A stretch of 64,000 nucleotides of DNA from Adiantum capillus-veneris (taxonomy: Eukaryota; Streptophyta; Polypodiopsida; Polypodiales; Pteridaceae): NCBI GenBank assembly GCA_014529385.2, contig CM043966.1, forward strand, positions 34,871,125-34,935,124, in the 5' to 3' direction. The notes beneath the pieces are model-generated. The model did not search any database, was not told where the DNA came from, and saw only the letters and a list, made by a program, of their open reading frames with translations. Position numbers and translations under genes: made by a program. Numbering within the stretch: position 1 is the first letter of the stretch; every line of letters begins with the position of its first letter. Below, in pieces: positions 1-11,979 of this stretch.

Positions 1-2828
1 CCTCGCATCAAGCATTTCTTTGAATGTAAGTCCATGGCCGCCCTAGCATCATGGCATGAGGAGAATAAATCTTCGGATGGTGTGCTACGAATTCCTGCAG
101 ATTGCGTAGCGTGGAAACATATAGATGGAACATGGTCGGATTTTGCCAGGGAAGCTCGAAATTTGCGCTTAGGCCTGGCTATGGATGGCGTAAATCCATT
201 TGGTCAAAGATCAACATCTTACAGTGTATGGCCCGTTGTCATCGTCAACTACAACATTCCCCCGTGGTTGACTACGAAGAAGGGGCACCTATGGCTAAGC
301 TTGATTGTGCCAGGGCGATATAAAGTGGGGAATATGGATGTGTATCTTCGTCCACTATTGGAAGAGCTACAACAATTGTGGATTGGCATAGAGGTGGTGG
401 ATATGAGCCGACACACAGGACGACGGAATGCTTTGATCAGAGGCATTCTAATGTGGACCATGCATGACTATCCCGGGCTAACAGAATGCTCAGGTGATCT
501 ATTGACACTCCTCACTCAGACACTGTAAATCTTGTTTTTTCCCATAGTTGATCTATTATCATGTGTATACATGCAGGGCTTCAAACAAGCGGATACAGAG
601 CATGTGTCACATGTGGACCTAGACTGAATGCACGTAGGGCACCCTCACTGAAGAAGCAAATCTACGAAGGTCATCAAGCGTATCTTCCAGAGAATCATGT
701 GTTACGCGACGGCTTTTTGGGAAGAGAGCCACCAAGGATGTCTGCACAAGCATGGTTAGAGCAGAAGGAGATGTGCGATGACGGATTGCCTCCAGGGATG
801 AAGAGACTATCTCTATGGTACGAGTTACCATACTGGCCCCGACTCATGATCAATCACTTGCTCGATCCAATGCACATATTCAAGAATGTGGGTAATCTAC
901 TATGGGACCATCTGACCGGCAAGAAAGATACTTTGGGAGCCAGAGTTGACCTTAGAAATGTGGATCGTATGGAGCAATATTGGCCGCAAACAGCGTCTGA
1001 TGGATCGATAAAACTCCCTAAAGCACCATGGATTTTCACAGGAGCCCAAGAATGCAAAGTAAAAGAGACCATTCGATCTTTGCGGACCCCCACTGGCGTA
1101 ATGCACTCGCTCCGAACGTGTTTTACTAAAGAAGGAAAGCTTACCGGTTTGAAGTCACACGATTGGCATAAAATGTGTCAGGTACGTTCATAGTGGACTT
1201 TAATATCATTGCATAAAATGTGGACTTTAATATCATTGCTGCACATACTTTACAGTTTATTTTACCGGTTGCCATTGAGGGATGTTTGTCTCTCGACATC
1301 CGTAACACTATCTACAAACTTGCAAAGCTGGTGCAATGGATCTCACAAAAGGAGATCAACGTAGACTCCATACCATTCGCCAAACTAAATGCTGCGGAGC
1401 TTGTGTGCATGTTTGAGAAACATTTTCCTACTACAATGCTAACCATTCAGGTGCATCTTCTTGTTCACATAGTTGATGAGGTGGAAATAGCTGGCACAGT
1501 TCATTCCAGCTGGATGTTCTTCTTAGAGCGTTTCATGAAAACGCTTAAGGGATATGTGCGTCAAAAGGCACGTCCGGAGGGTAGCATGGCAGAAGGTTGG
1601 TTGGTATCAGAGTCCCTAGTGTACATTGGAGAGTGGCTAGACGGATTTGATAAATCCCGGGACACGCTATGGCGAACCATAGATGATGAGCGCATATCTG
1701 GGATTGCCATGTGCAATCTCGGTGTTGAGAAGAAGATGACGGAAGATCTAGAGGCTAAAATCAACCGATTTTACATGCTTCACAATCCAGTGATGCAAAA
1801 GTGGATTTCACAATATGAGGATGCAAAGCAAGAGCGACAAAGGGCACGAATCGAGTGGAGACGGGGAAGACGACCACCGATGCACTATCCAGCGGTTCTG
1901 GAGAGCCTACCAACCTTCATGAGCTTAAGATGGTTGCGCAACCAATTGAAAAGCGCACAACAATGCGGTGACAAAGTGACTGAAGAAGAGTGGGAGTACT
2001 CTCGGGGTTGCGCGACCAAGGTAAGTTTGCAATGTACGACTAGCAAGTGACTTTATTTATAAACGTTTGAACGGCCACTCATAATCTTTGTTGTAAAGGT
2101 GTAAAGGTCGACATTTTAGGGTGGAACGAATCGACAAAAAGCGTTTTACTCAAGATTGTGGAATCATGGCAAAATTTGAACAGTCTAGTCGACGACGTTC
2201 CTCTGATGCAGATCCTGTTGTGGCGGAACTCACTTACTTCGGCACGCTGCAAGAGATTTTGAGGATCGATTACAGAGGATTTTTTGTCGACTTGTTCGAC
2301 GTGCAATGGTTCAAGATAATCATGGAGGGTCGCAACGCTACTGTGCATAGAGGAGAGTCTGGTTTTCTTGAGGTGGATTCTACTAAGAAATGGACTGACC
2401 TAAGAGACACTTTCGTACTACCCGAGCATTGTGAACAAGTAAGTATGTAAATAGTTAACATCCCCCTTTTACAAGTTATGTGCTTGAAAGCTCTCATGTA
2501 AGTTATGTGGCTCTGGCAGGTAATATTTCATCCTACAAAGTCTACATCAAACTGGTGGTACATCATAGAGGTAGCCCCTCGTAGTGCAAGGACATATGAA
2601 GGCTACCATGTGCCAATCACAACGACATCAATGGAGGAGATCAGAGAAGATGCTCAATCAGAAGCCGCTGCGGTGGTGCCAGACGAGCATCAAGATGCTA
2701 CTACTCTATATGGGGTGCATGCAGAGGAGCTACAAAATGAAACAGAGGATATGTGTTTAAACGGAGATCTCTATATAGATATAGGAAGTTATGCTGAGTT
2801 ATGCGAGGATGAGAGAGAGATCTCTTAA
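1..2828 (+). pseudogene. TNP2-like CACTA transposase (3' portion, introns, probably degenerate)
   Basis: This gene would cut and move the CACTA element in the nucleus. Exon 1 (1-493) and exon 2 (577-1181) carry the Transposase_21 region, with motifs such as LRLGLAMDGVNPFG, WPVVIVNYNIPPWL and LDPMHIFKNVGN. Exon 3 (1256-2020) is DUF4218, including HLLVHIVDEVEIAG and SSWMFFLERFMKTLKGYVR. Exon 4 (about 2107-2438) is DUF4216, including YFGTLQEILRIDYRG. The last exon (about 2520-2828) has NWWYIIEVAP and an acidic tail. Introns 494-576 and 1182-1255 have GT-AG borders and keep frame. The last two junctions do not keep frame cleanly with the best-looking splice sites, so I infer small indels and call it a pseudogene. 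The N-terminus is outside the window. Confidence 0.82.
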
Positions 2829-3100
2829 AGCCACAAATATTGTATTTGAACAATTTTGCTCCGTGTTGTAAAAGCTCTGGCTCTCTAAGTACCTTCCATG
2901 GTGTATAACGCTCTTTTCTACTCGCGCTCACATCTTTTGATTGAAAATTCTGAGTTTTCGACTTGCCTCTTCTATCACTCAATTCATTGCGTCATTGTAT
3001 TTATATGCGTCATTACGTCATTGTATTTAATGGTCTTTGCGTCATTGTCTACTCTATTCATTCAATATTAAGTTTAAATATTCGTGTGTTTAATGCAGGT
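2829..3100 (+). other. Intergenic spacer within CACTA element A
   Basis: About 270 bp between the TNP2 stop codon and the next gene. Repeated short phrases such as gcgtcattgtatt occur around 2990-3050, suggesting a leader or intron of the second gene. The AG at 3097-3098 just before the ATG at 3101 could be a 3' splice site. No other feature is visible. Confidence 0.5.
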
Positions 3101-4434
3101 ATGGATGATGAGGAGTTTCTTTCTTCTTTGTCACCGCAGCAGAGACAGTGGTACGTGGAGCGTCATCGCTCTGGCGCATCATCGCGCGTTCCTACTCCAT
3201 CCGCATCTCCCTCTCTTCGGAGCATTCGGCGCGCTCCGAAGCTTCGGCGTCGACGAGACGAGCTTCACACTCGTCTAGACACCGGCGCTCTAGTGGTGGC
3301 GGTGGCGGTTGTTGTGGGGATTCCGCCACCGATGCCTCCACACCGCCTCGTGTTCAACGAGGCTCTTTACCCTCCCCTTCTTTGCCCGCCCCCACACCAG
3401 CCACAGCATCGCCATCTACGCCAGGTTTTGCACGGCTGACTGTTCCTAGAAGCTACACACCTCTACCTACTCCGCCAGGAGCCCCCCCACTCGACACTCC
3501 TCGCTTCGGGGCCCAGACGCCGGTGGAGACACCTGACGTCCGTACCCCCATCGACACGCCGCTAGAGACCCCTGCCGGGACACCCAGGTTCACGCGTCAC
3601 CGGCCAGAGGGCTTGCCTTACTCCGTCGACATCACCGGCGGCATCATCATGGATGATGACGGCAAGAAGGTGATCTCGCGCATGCGTGGTCTTTGCTCTC
3701 AGTTGTTTAGACACTACATACTAAACAAATGGAGTGAAGTACCTTGTGATTTAAAAAATAGAGTCATCAGCATACTTCATGATGAGTTTCCCGTTCCAAC
3801 ACGGGATCAGCGCTTCAATGAAGACCTGATGAAGATTTGAATGCGCGAATACTGCAAACACAAGAGTTCCGAAGTGCAAAAAGCAATCAAGAATGGGTGG
3901 AACAGGCCAGATTGGCTGGCCAAAGAAGATTGGAAGAATGCGAAGAAAGCAGCGCGCAAGAATCCCGACAAGTGGAAGCAACAAAAGGATGCAGCCAGAG
4001 CGCGAGTAGAGGTAGGGAGCTCGCACCACTTGGGGAGCGGTGGATAGGCATCATTTGAGGCCGATTTTGTAAGTGTTTTCGCATTGCTCTTTATGTTCGA
4101 TAGTTTAGGGTTTATGAGTTTTTTAATTCTAACATAATGAAATCTTTGTATGTTTTGACAGTGGTCGATGACAGGACGTGATCCCACACCGTACGAGCGC
4201 GAGTACGCAAGCAGGAAGGGCTTAAACGCCCTGATGGACATTCTCAGTTCTCGCGGCGGCATGGTTAGTATTAGGGTTTACTCTTTTTTATTTTTTGTAT
4301 TGTTTTATAAATGTCGTTATATGTTTATACTTACTGAAAGCTGTCTTATTGTCTATTTTTTTCGAATCCGACAGATACGCCGCTTGGACGCGATGAGACG
4401 TCTGACTAGACGACGTCAGTTTAGCCGTAGCTAG
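3101..4434 (+). pseudogene. TNPA-like accessory gene of CACTA element A (Transposase_24 type)
   Basis: This is the second gene of the element. Proteins of this type bind subterminal repeats in En/Spm-like transposons. It starts MDDEEFLSSLSPQQRQWYV at 3101, followed by a long Ser/Arg- then Pro/Thr-rich stretch with TP repeats (about 3440-3600). The frame changes once between 3150 and 3300. A conserved domain follows (RMRGLCSQLFRHYILNKW, then RPDWLAKEDWKN and KNPDKWKQQKDAAR), matching the plant En/Spm transposase pattern. The frame is broken by a TGA at 3838-3840, immediately followed by in-frame homologous sequence. Likely 3' exons are at 4162-4262 (MTGRDPTPYEREYASRKG) and 4375-4434, after plausible GT-AG introns. 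Degenerate. Confidence 0.62.
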
Positions 4435-4731
4435 ATAGCATTAGTTTAGGGTTTCTCATAGCTTATGTATCATGAGACAGATTTTATATGTCTTTTTGAA
4501 CCATGTATATTATTACATTTGTCACCGCAGTTCCTTTTGCCAATCAATTCTTTATGCCTATGATGTTGTACATTTGTCATTATTACATTTGCCAATCAAT
4601 TCATTTTGCCTATGATGTGTACAATTGTCAATTTTGCAAACAATGCGTCTTGTGGGTGACTATTTTGGGTCTATTATCTACCCTTGCACTTTTTTTAAAA
4701 AGTGAATCAAGTACAATATGGTTGATAGGTT

Positions 4732-4752
4732 GCAGGGCATTCAATGCCCTGC
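4732..4752. repeat. Short near-perfect inverted repeat
   Basis: Arms GCAGGGCATT and AATGCCCTGC are separated by a single base, just upstream of the CACTA subterminal repeats. It could mark the start of the subterminal region, or be part of the 3' UTR of the TNPA-like gene. Confidence 0.55.
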
Positions 4753-4774
4753 CACCAAAAAAAAATTCTCTCGG

Positions 4775-4975
4775 GCGTCGCTATAAGCGTCGCTATTTAT
4801 GGCTCTGTAGCGTCGCTATGAGCATCGCTATAGTCTTCTGTGAAAACGTCGCTATAATCGTCGCTACATAGTGACGCATATAGCGACGCTCGTAGCGACG
4901 GTTTTAGCGACGCCCGTAGCGACGGTTTTAGCGACGCCGGGGGTTATAAAAACCCAGTGTATTTCCGTCGCTAAC
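4775..4975. repeat. CACTA subterminal repeat array (GTCGCTA / TAGCGAC)
   Basis: About a dozen copies of GTCGCTA or its reverse complement TAGCGAC lie within 200 bp of the 3' terminus. Copies on the left half read GTCGCTA and those on the right half mostly TAGCGAC, so the region can fold back on itself around 4870. In En/Spm elements such subterminal repeats are the binding sites of the TNPA protein; that role here is inferred from family knowledge. Confidence 0.8.
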
Positions 4976-4985
4976 AGCGTCACAA

Positions 4986-5007
4986 GAGCACACAACCTCT
5001 TGTAGTG
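4986..5007 (-). repeat. CACTA 3' terminal inverted repeat
   Basis: The reverse complement begins CACTACAAGAGGTTGTGTG. It is preceded directly by the subterminal array and followed by unrelated AT-rich sequence. This defines the right edge of element A. Confidence 0.82.
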
Positions 5008-5288
5008 CAAAGTGTGTCTTTTCTTTTTTCCAAACAATGACAAGTAGAAAAATAAGGCCAACTTGAGCCTATCCATGGCATTAACAGATCCCCCTACAAT
5101 GCACACACACAATGAATCAAATATTCCCACTACCTAGCCCAATGCATAAGTGAACAAAGTCAAGTTAATAGGCATCTTTGGGGTACAATTACTTCAAAAT
5201 ATGGGCCAAAGAAAATTCTAAATGGCACGTTATACACCTACATGTCTTCCTTTGTAAAGAATAATGTAGTATGTGAACATTCCCTTTT

Positions 5289-5329
<41 letters not shown>

Positions 5330-5787
5330 CATGCATTTGCTTTTTGAAAAGGCCCTTTTTTGGCTAATCAAAAATCAACACTCCTATAAATTGTGATATG
5401 CAAGTCACAGAAATCCTCATAAATTATATGCCACTTATACCAAGGCCATACATCATATGGACTTGGTCCTAAAACAATTATATGCCACTTATACCAAGGA
5501 CATACATCCTATCTATAGGTCCTAAAACAATTGGACCATGCTACGAGAAAAACAATGTATTACCTCTAATCACTTGCTAACCAATAGACATCAAACCATA
5601 CTCAGTTCAATGAAACCATATAGTAACTTAAAGCAACCAACAATTACTTTATGTTTCAAGAAGGTTTCAAGGATTAGTTAAGCACATTGATGTGGGTGGA
5701 TCTTCATTGGATTGTCTTCTAAGAGGTCTTAGATGCCATCTCCTCCATTGTTCTACACGAGATGTCACTATTGATAGTTAGCTAATG
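5008..5787. other. Non-coding spacer with microsatellite and short tandem repeat
   Basis: AT-rich DNA without a convincing gene. It holds an (AG)n microsatellite at 5291-5327 and a two-unit tandem repeat of about 54 bp at 5422-5530, recognised by the phrase atgccacttataccaagg in both units. The small reading frames here overlap the microsatellite or have no recognisable domain. Confidence 0.7.
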
Positions 5788-6045
5788 TCATAAAATATAA
5801 TATCTAACCAACCCAAATAATTTTCTTATATCAAATTTGTCATTTAATGTAGGAGAATTAATAAACGGGAACAAGGGTTAGAATATAGGCATGTGCTTAT
5901 AGATCTATCTTAACACGGGGCCAATGGTAAAGGGGTCCAAATGAGAGATGGTCTATCAAAGAGCAAGGCTAGCCAATGGAGCTTAAAATACTTAGGGATA
6001 GCTTCATTAAAGACCTCCAAAGGTTAGTGTTAAAAATCCTTTGAC
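5788..6045 (+). repeat. Dispersed repeat R2, copy a (truncated)
   Basis: Starts with TGTCATAAAAT and contains phrases shared with 31440-31680 plus 42240-42290 (reverse complement) and with 51854-52250 (same strand), for example the blocks around cctccaaaggttagtgtt and gtccaaatgagagatgg. It stops abruptly at TTGAC where the LTR of element M begins. R2 may be an LTR or a large non-autonomous element; I saw no coding capacity. Confidence 0.7.
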
Positions 6046-6926
6046 TGTTAGCTGGTCACCACGACGGATGTCTGCAGCATGGCTTTTTGGTAGTAACATA
6101 ATGTCAATACTCAAGGAAGTGATTTGGATGGGGCACGAAGACTCTTTGGGATCGTCAATCTCAATAAGTGAACATTAACAAGAAAACACAACAACTCTAC
6201 AAGCAAATCAACACTCAATGATCAGGGAAATCTGCCTATGTACTTTCTCACAGCTCTAGGTCATCACGCTATTTCAGCACTCGAACGAACTCGAAATGCA
6301 ACAAAACTTTAGGAGGAGGTCTAAGACACTTAGGGGCACTATCCTACCAACTCTAGTCGCAATCCAACAAGGTACCAAAATCACAATCCATTATGGAAAA
6401 GGTCTTAAAAACTGTAACAAATCAGTCCAGAAAGGTCTCCCCGGTGGACTAGGAACACTCTCCTATGGTCAAAACGACTAAAAATAGTGATTTAAGCACT
6501 CAAATCTACATTTACAGCTCACAAACACGTAGTCACAAGCCTCAAAAAAACTGACAATGCTTACACTTGAATTAAAGAGCAAAGAGAGACAAACACAATG
6601 CAAGTTTCTGAATTGAAAACGGATTACCAAATCATTAGCTGCAATAATTACAAGTTTGGAGTAGCTCATAGCTTGAGCGTACATTTTCAAAGCTCCTTCT
6701 TGTTCTAAAGATAAGCCTCCTTTCACATTAAGGTTATTGACCTTTATACCTAGGGATTTCTAAATGGCCAGTTGGCTGGCTCACACGGACCTTTACAAAT
6801 ATCATTACAGTATTACAACTCAGGGGATTGATCCACTACTTTGTAATCCGAATTTACACAAAGTATTACTGGCTCAAAAAACTAATAGAGTACAAATGTG
6901 GTGTTTGTTTGATCTCTCCTCAAATA
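6046..6926 (-). repeat. 3' LTR of retroelement M
   Basis: The left edge on the plus strand is TGTTAGCTGG, directly after R2 copy a. The right edge abuts a polypurine tract that reads GGAAGGGGGGAA on the minus strand. The first two thirds align well with the 3' LTR of element P (15080-15680): shared elements are the ccataggagagtgtt block, the gcaagtttc/gaaacttgc block and the tataaaggt block. The first LTR base pair reads TA instead of TG, a probable mutation. Beyond the aligned part, M and P differ. Confidence 0.65.
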
Positions 6927-8378
6927 TTCCCCCCTTCCTAAATTGTGTCGTCTCTTGGCACGACCTTGTGCAGTCTTGTCATAGGGTTGTCTTCAGCTTT
7001 GTCTTCAAGATTGTTCTTCAGCTTGGGAAGTGCTTTGTTTTTTATGATGCTCCCCCCTTCTTTGAGTGATTCATATCTTTCAGTTGTTGATATGTGATTT
7101 TATCTTCGATTTTTTATGCAACTTCTCTTCTTCTTGTGCATTGACGTCTTTGTTGCCAATATTAGCCGCCGTAAAGATGGAAGTTGATGTGTCTGAGCTT
7201 GTAGAATTGATCCTCTTTGTTGCATGGACTTTATGATGGATTTTCTTTCAAGGTCCACTGCAATTTGATTTTTATGCAATAGGTCACCAATGTTGAAGCA
7301 CTATGTGAGCTACATATGGTTGTTGTGGATAGCTCGCTTGCTGAATTTTTCATTGCTTGTCGTTGTAGGCCATTCTTTGACTTTTGATTGTTTGATGGAG
7401 CTTTGTTGTTGCCCTTGAAGATAAAAGATGCTCTTGATAAGCATGTGGAGACCTACAGTTTTTGCTCCAAGTCATTGTCAATTAATTTGGGTAGCCATTT
7501 CCTTATTGTTGATGTAGAAGGAATATATACATGAAGATGATGTAATTCTAGATTAGGGTCTAAAACTTGGATGACCAAAGGGAAAAAACCCGGTGGGAAA
7601 AAAGTGCCTCTTGTATACACTCTTATTGGAATTGAGCATCTGGTCTTGAAGTACCTGTCATGCAAGGTGAGTGCTTGGGAGAAACAAAGGAAGAGTGCCT
7701 AATGCAAGTGGCAAATATGGGACACTCTATATGCTTATGAGAAATTTTCAAACAAAAGCATGCAATGTAAGAGATGGAGTTGATGGGTGCTTCAAGGAAC
7801 AAATGTAGCACATGTGACATCAAAGGACGTCTCAATAGCTTCCACGTTTCTAAGAAGGGTTTTTGATGTAGAAGCTTGTCCACTCATACCTCACTGTGCT
7901 AAGTGTATGAGTGTCTTTTGGAATTCCTCCTTCACTTACCACTATACTACAATGACTTTGACTCTTATGCTCACCTATACCAGCATGAGCGTCACAATGT
8001 AATATGCTCAACTCTTCCAGCTTGAGTAGTACCTAGAATAGCTAAGGCGTAAGACCACAAAGAGTATTACATGAAGGTTTGGGACTAACACCTTGCTCAT
8101 TTAGTGGCTTAGCTGCCCGACTCTGACTTTTATACCATATATTTTTAATGGCAACTTGGACTTACCTATTCAAGGTTAGAAACTCAATTCCATAAGGTCT
8201 AAAAATTTAGGCCTCTTCCATTGTGTTGGTCTTTGGTTGCCACCATTTTGTCTATTAGACTGGAATACTTTGGCTCCTTTTGACTTACTTGTCGTATGTT
8301 GTCACTACTTTGTAAAACAAGTTCTTCAGCTTTTGTAGAGACTAATGTAGCCTTTGCTTTATCTTGGCGCATGAGAAG
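6927..8378 (-). other. 3' untranslated region of retroelement M
   Basis: No gene is supported. The stretch matches, in inverted orientation, 13949-15079 of element P. Both copies share it between the tail-coding region and the polypurine tract, so it is an unusually long 3' untranslated region (over 1 kb) of this retroelement family. Confidence 0.6.
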
Positions 8379-9225
8379 CTATTGTCGAGATGTGTGGGTT
8401 TTTTGTGATTGAGTTTCCATGAGCAATTTTGGAACCCACCTTGTCTTTGGTCTATGTGTGACCGTATTTTGCATTTTCTCCTTTTGCTCAATGACTTGAT
8501 GGACACTAGGCTTCAATATCCAAATTTGATGATTTCCATTGTAGAAGCCTTGATTTTGGAGTTGAGTGACGAGGTATCCATCTAGAAATTGCAGTAGCCT
8601 TGGTTGCAATTGGCTTCTGTTGGATGTCGGTTGTCTTTGCTTGCTTTGGGGTAGAAGCTTGTGTCGCATGATTTTTCTTGGTTGTTCCAGATTGAGCTAC
8701 AATTTTTGGTAACCATATTTGAAAGTTACCTACATAAAATCCTTGTGCTTCAAGTAGCTTCACTGGAATCATTCACTGCTTCACATGCTTGTGTTAGGTA
8801 GCTTTGCCAAGGACTTTGGTACCCAAACTTGTCGCATTATTTTCTTGGAAGGTTTTTTCTTCTGCCTGTTTTGTTGTTCTTTCTCCTGCTTGAGTTTTTT
8901 ACCTTGTGGTGATAGTGCGTCTTGTTCTTTGCAGAACTTGTTGGTTAAGGTGGGTAGGTCCAAGCTATTACTTTATGTTTTTTGGCCCAAACACTAGTGT
9001 TTCCTTGGAAGTAGCCCGCAGTAGTGATTGACTCATTTGATGCTACCCACCCTATCATTTTTGTTGTTGAGGTTTAACTTGTGTTTCATGTAGCCAAATT
9101 GGGTCTTTGACTTGTGTGCTCTTTGGATACTAACACTTGGTTGATTCTCTTCGGCTTCTTCCTAATGCTTTGATGTGATGGAAAATTTGGTTGATAGACT
9201 TTTTGTTTTGGTTTTTGTTTGAGGA
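8379..9225 (-). pseudogene. C-terminal repetitive tail protein of element M (fragment)
   Basis: Minus-strand frames encode the same tail as element P. Motifs include AQGFYVGNFQIWLPK, NQGFYNGNHQIWILK, QVWVPKSLAKL and KTRWVPKLLMETQ. They repeat a pattern of Gln-Gly-Phe-Tyr, then Gly-Asn, then Trp and Pro-Lys. At least two frames are needed, so it is frameshifted. At 9225 the similarity to P ends, at the insertion site of P. Function unknown. Confidence 0.6.
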
Positions 9226-9312
9226 CAGATCAAATGGGCGCACAACTAACCGAACACGTAACCGGACACCACATTTGCAATTTATTATTTTGTCGAGCTA
9301 GTGTAGTGATAC
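9226..9312 (+). repeat. Truncated 5' LTR of element P
   Basis: These bases match the first 90 or so of the LTR at 15080, including caccacatttg and gagctagtgtagtgata. The match stops at 9312, after which the sequence aligns to gag of element M (23900 leftwards). An internal deletion explains the junction. Confidence 0.7.
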
Positions 9313-9840
9313 ATCCAGAACCGGATTGTACGACAACCTCAATTCAGGAGATGCAATGCTTGTGGAGGGGATCATCCCACTCCATGGTGTAGCACACAAA
9401 AAAAAATTCAACAAATGCTAGGGCAACAACCGCATCTTCTGAACAATGGGAGAGTGATTGTCAACTACGCTCAACCAATGCATGTGCCACAACCCATGAG
9501 AAATTAGTACTCCATGGATGTGAATACGCTCATGTTCATAGACAATCAAGAGTATGGTTCAAAGAACATCCTTACCAGGCCAGAACAACCATTGGTTGGA
9601 TCACTAGCTATGAAACAAGAAGATCCATGCTATGAATGTGGAGGTGATCATTGGGCACGAAGTTGTCCAAACAAGGGTCCAAAAATTGAATTATTTGTAT
9701 TCAATGAACATTGTGGGATAGATCATCTACGCCAAAACTGTGCTAAGAATCAACACTACAAAGGGGAAGCAACAATGAATGTCATTAGGAGAAACTTGGA
9801 CTCAATTTTGGGCCCTGTACGAAATGCCAACTCAGCATAG
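9313..9840 (+). pseudogene. gag C-terminal part with CCHC zinc knuckle, element P
   Basis: Encodes a nucleocapsid-like zinc knuckle CYECGGDHWARSCP (about 9637-9680). A similar degenerate Cys/His stretch follows (FNEHCGIDHLRQNC). It aligns with the minus strand of element M on both sides of the copia insertion (23900-23551 and 18069-17990). In a working element this region would package genomic RNA. The N-terminal capsid part is deleted in this copy. Confidence 0.7.
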
Positions 9841-10230
9841 AGAGAGGTAATTATGAAAAATGCAAAAGTTTTTTTTTTGAATTCTATTTCTCATAGTACA
9901 TATGTAAAAGTTTGCTCAATCACTTAAATGCATGCTCGTACAAAATGCTTTTCGAGAGCCCAACTTAAGTTTACACAAAATTCCATGTCTGTGAATCTTA
10001 ATGAGTGATGTGATGTGCGATGAGAGAAAACACATAAGAGTTGTTTCCAAAATACAAAAATAATGCCACATAATAGAGGCACAGGTATTAATCACCTTTT
10101 TATGAAGTACTCGCAATTTAAATTCAAACAAATTGTACTTGATAGTGATTGATAGGTACTATTTAAGACTATGAAGGAGTCAGAACCAAGCGAATAGAGG
10201 TCCCAGAGACCCCTCAAGCTGCCAAAAAAA
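9841..10230 (+). other. AT-rich insertion in gag of element P
   Basis: This stretch is absent from the equivalent place in element M (near 17945 on the minus strand). It has no coding similarity. The right side shows a short duplication, agctgccaaaaaaa twice (10216 and 10250). It could be a small insertion of unknown type; no terminal repeats were recognised. Confidence 0.4.
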
Positions 10231-10904
10231 TTGAGAACAAGATCGAGAAGCTGCCAAAAAAAAACCAACAGCTGAGGAATCCACATTGCTTGTTCAAACA
10301 GAAATTGAGAACATATCAGTGAGAACAGGAAGAAAATCATGGAAAGCCAAACGAGATAAAATGAAATCAAAGAGGATACATGAGAAAGATACTTTGGAAA
10401 CTAAACTAAATCAAACAACAAAGAAATAAAAACTCAAAGGGGGCTACAGAGTCAAAGACTAACTCGGGAGGTTCAGTCTTGGTCGACAAAGTCTTTGAAC
10501 CTTTGGATGCGATCTTTAAAGCTTATGATGCTAGGTTAAAGAACAATCAAACCCAAGAGGATAGATGGCTCATGTATCCTCATCCAGGGTATGAAAGAGA
10601 GAGGTTGCAAATGTGCAAGGAGCTCATCCAAAATCCCCAAGCTCTTATGGAACCAGTTCCAGATGCTACAAAAACTAAGGTGCTAGTACACGAAAAAATT
10701 CAATAATTGGAAAGTCATTGTATTGTAAACAAATACTGGGAAGATCCAGGAGTTGAGGAACCTTTAGATAGAAGGGAAGTAGCCAATACCACAGATGAGG
10801 TGGGCTCACAAGCAGTGATGCCTATTCCGGAGGTAGAAGAACCGTGGCCACAATCCTTATGGGAATTGATCAAAAACCAAAAAGATGGTAGTGCTACCTT
10901 ATAG
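10231..10904 (+). pseudogene. gag to protease linker region, element P
   Basis: Broken frames encode a basic stretch (RTGRKSWKAKRDKMKSKRI) followed by a helical region (ERERLQMCKELIQNPQALM). The same sequence is present in M at 17840-17324 on the minus strand (RTGRKEWKAKRNKMKAKR, QMCKELIQTQAVM). Several stops interrupt it. No known domain beyond a basic nucleocapsid-like segment. Confidence 0.5.
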
Positions 10905-11070
10905 TCAGCACCTATCTTTGAAATAAACATGGATCAAAAAAATTTCCCCAGGGGATGTAAGATCTCTATACGGGGATGTCGGGTCTGTCGCATATGAAGA
11001 GAGTAAACCACACTCTTTATAGACTTTACCATCTTTCATAGGAGAACTTGAAACAAAATCAGGGGTTAAA

Positions 11071-11790
11071 ATGTTACCTTCTCAGTGGAAAGCCACACAA
11101 AAAATGATGGATACCAAGATCTTGCACGAATTGATGTCTTCTCCTATACAATGCACATTTTATCTTTCAAAGCTACTAAAAATTAGACAGCATCTAGGGG
11201 GCCAAATGGGCAAAAACATGGAAAACATGGGGTTGAAAATCCCTTCGCATGATCAACTTGCATATGAAAACAGGGATGACACCATGCCTAAGAAACCATA
11301 GACAAAGCCAGTACCAGTAAATAAGGTGGGTGAGTACTGTGAAGCAGAAGAGGGAAACACCACCTTACCACTTGAGTACAAAGGCATAAAGACGGTTGCT
11401 ATATTAGATAGAGGGGTAGGAATTTCCATTGCAACCAAAGAAATATGGAAAAAGTGGGAAAAGCCTGCTCTTACACAAACTCAAATGAAACTGCAATTCA
11501 CAGATGCATACGTGGAGAAACCAATAGAATATTAGAACAAATCACTGTATCCTCGTGTGGCATAGAGTATGAGCACACCTTTGTCATAATGAATTTTGAC
11601 AAGAGCAACAACTTTGACATCATATTGGGCAGACTTCATGTGTCAGCTCAAAATGGTACAAGATTGGGGCTATGACTATATCTACTTGAGACACAAGGAT
11701 GTCACTATGATGATCAGTGTCACGGACCATAGTTATAGAGATGTGGAACGAACCCCTGGAGAGGAATTAAACTCCACAACCGACTAAGAA
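11071..11790 (+). pseudogene. First retropepsin-like protease domain, element P
   Basis: The frame passes through TVAILDRGVGISIATKEIW (11390-11450), equivalent to the Asp-Ser-Gly active-site loop of retroviral-type aspartic proteases, then after a frameshift NFDIILGRLHV (11610-11645), the ILGR motif that ends gypsy proteases. In copy M the same loop reads AILDSGVGIAVA, which restores DSG, and ILGRPFM. The P copy has Arg for Ser in the loop and at least two breaks, so it is inactive. The family role would be polyprotein cleavage. Confidence 0.66.
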
Positions 11791-11979
11791 GAAGAAATAC
11801 CTGCTTGGTTGCAAACCAAATCTCACAATTGGAGATGTGGAGCTTCTAAGGATGGTAGTGTGAAAAAAGAGGATTGCATTCATGATAGGTCAGTACAAGA
11901 CGAGGCATATGTACCATAGCCTTTTCCAGAGGATTTATTTCAACCCTTTGGATGGGATCAAATACTGGCCACTCTTGAT

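Larger units (their letters stand above)
1..5007 (+). mobile_element. CACTA (En/Spm) DNA transposon, 3' part (element A)
   Basis: The window opens inside a CACTA element. It carries a TNP2-type transposase gene, then a TNPA-like gene on the same strand, then a cluster of subterminal repeats, and ends with the terminal inverted repeat whose reverse complement starts CACTACAAGAGGTTGTGTG. The last bases on the plus strand are TGTAGTG at 5001-5007. The 5' terminus lies left of the window, so the 3-bp target duplication cannot be tested. Superfamily assignment is secure from the transposase and the CACTA terminus. Confidence 0.88.

Noticed and set aside
249-1106. Several minus-strand frames of 68-79 codons
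   Set aside because: Antisense shadows of the TNP2 exons.
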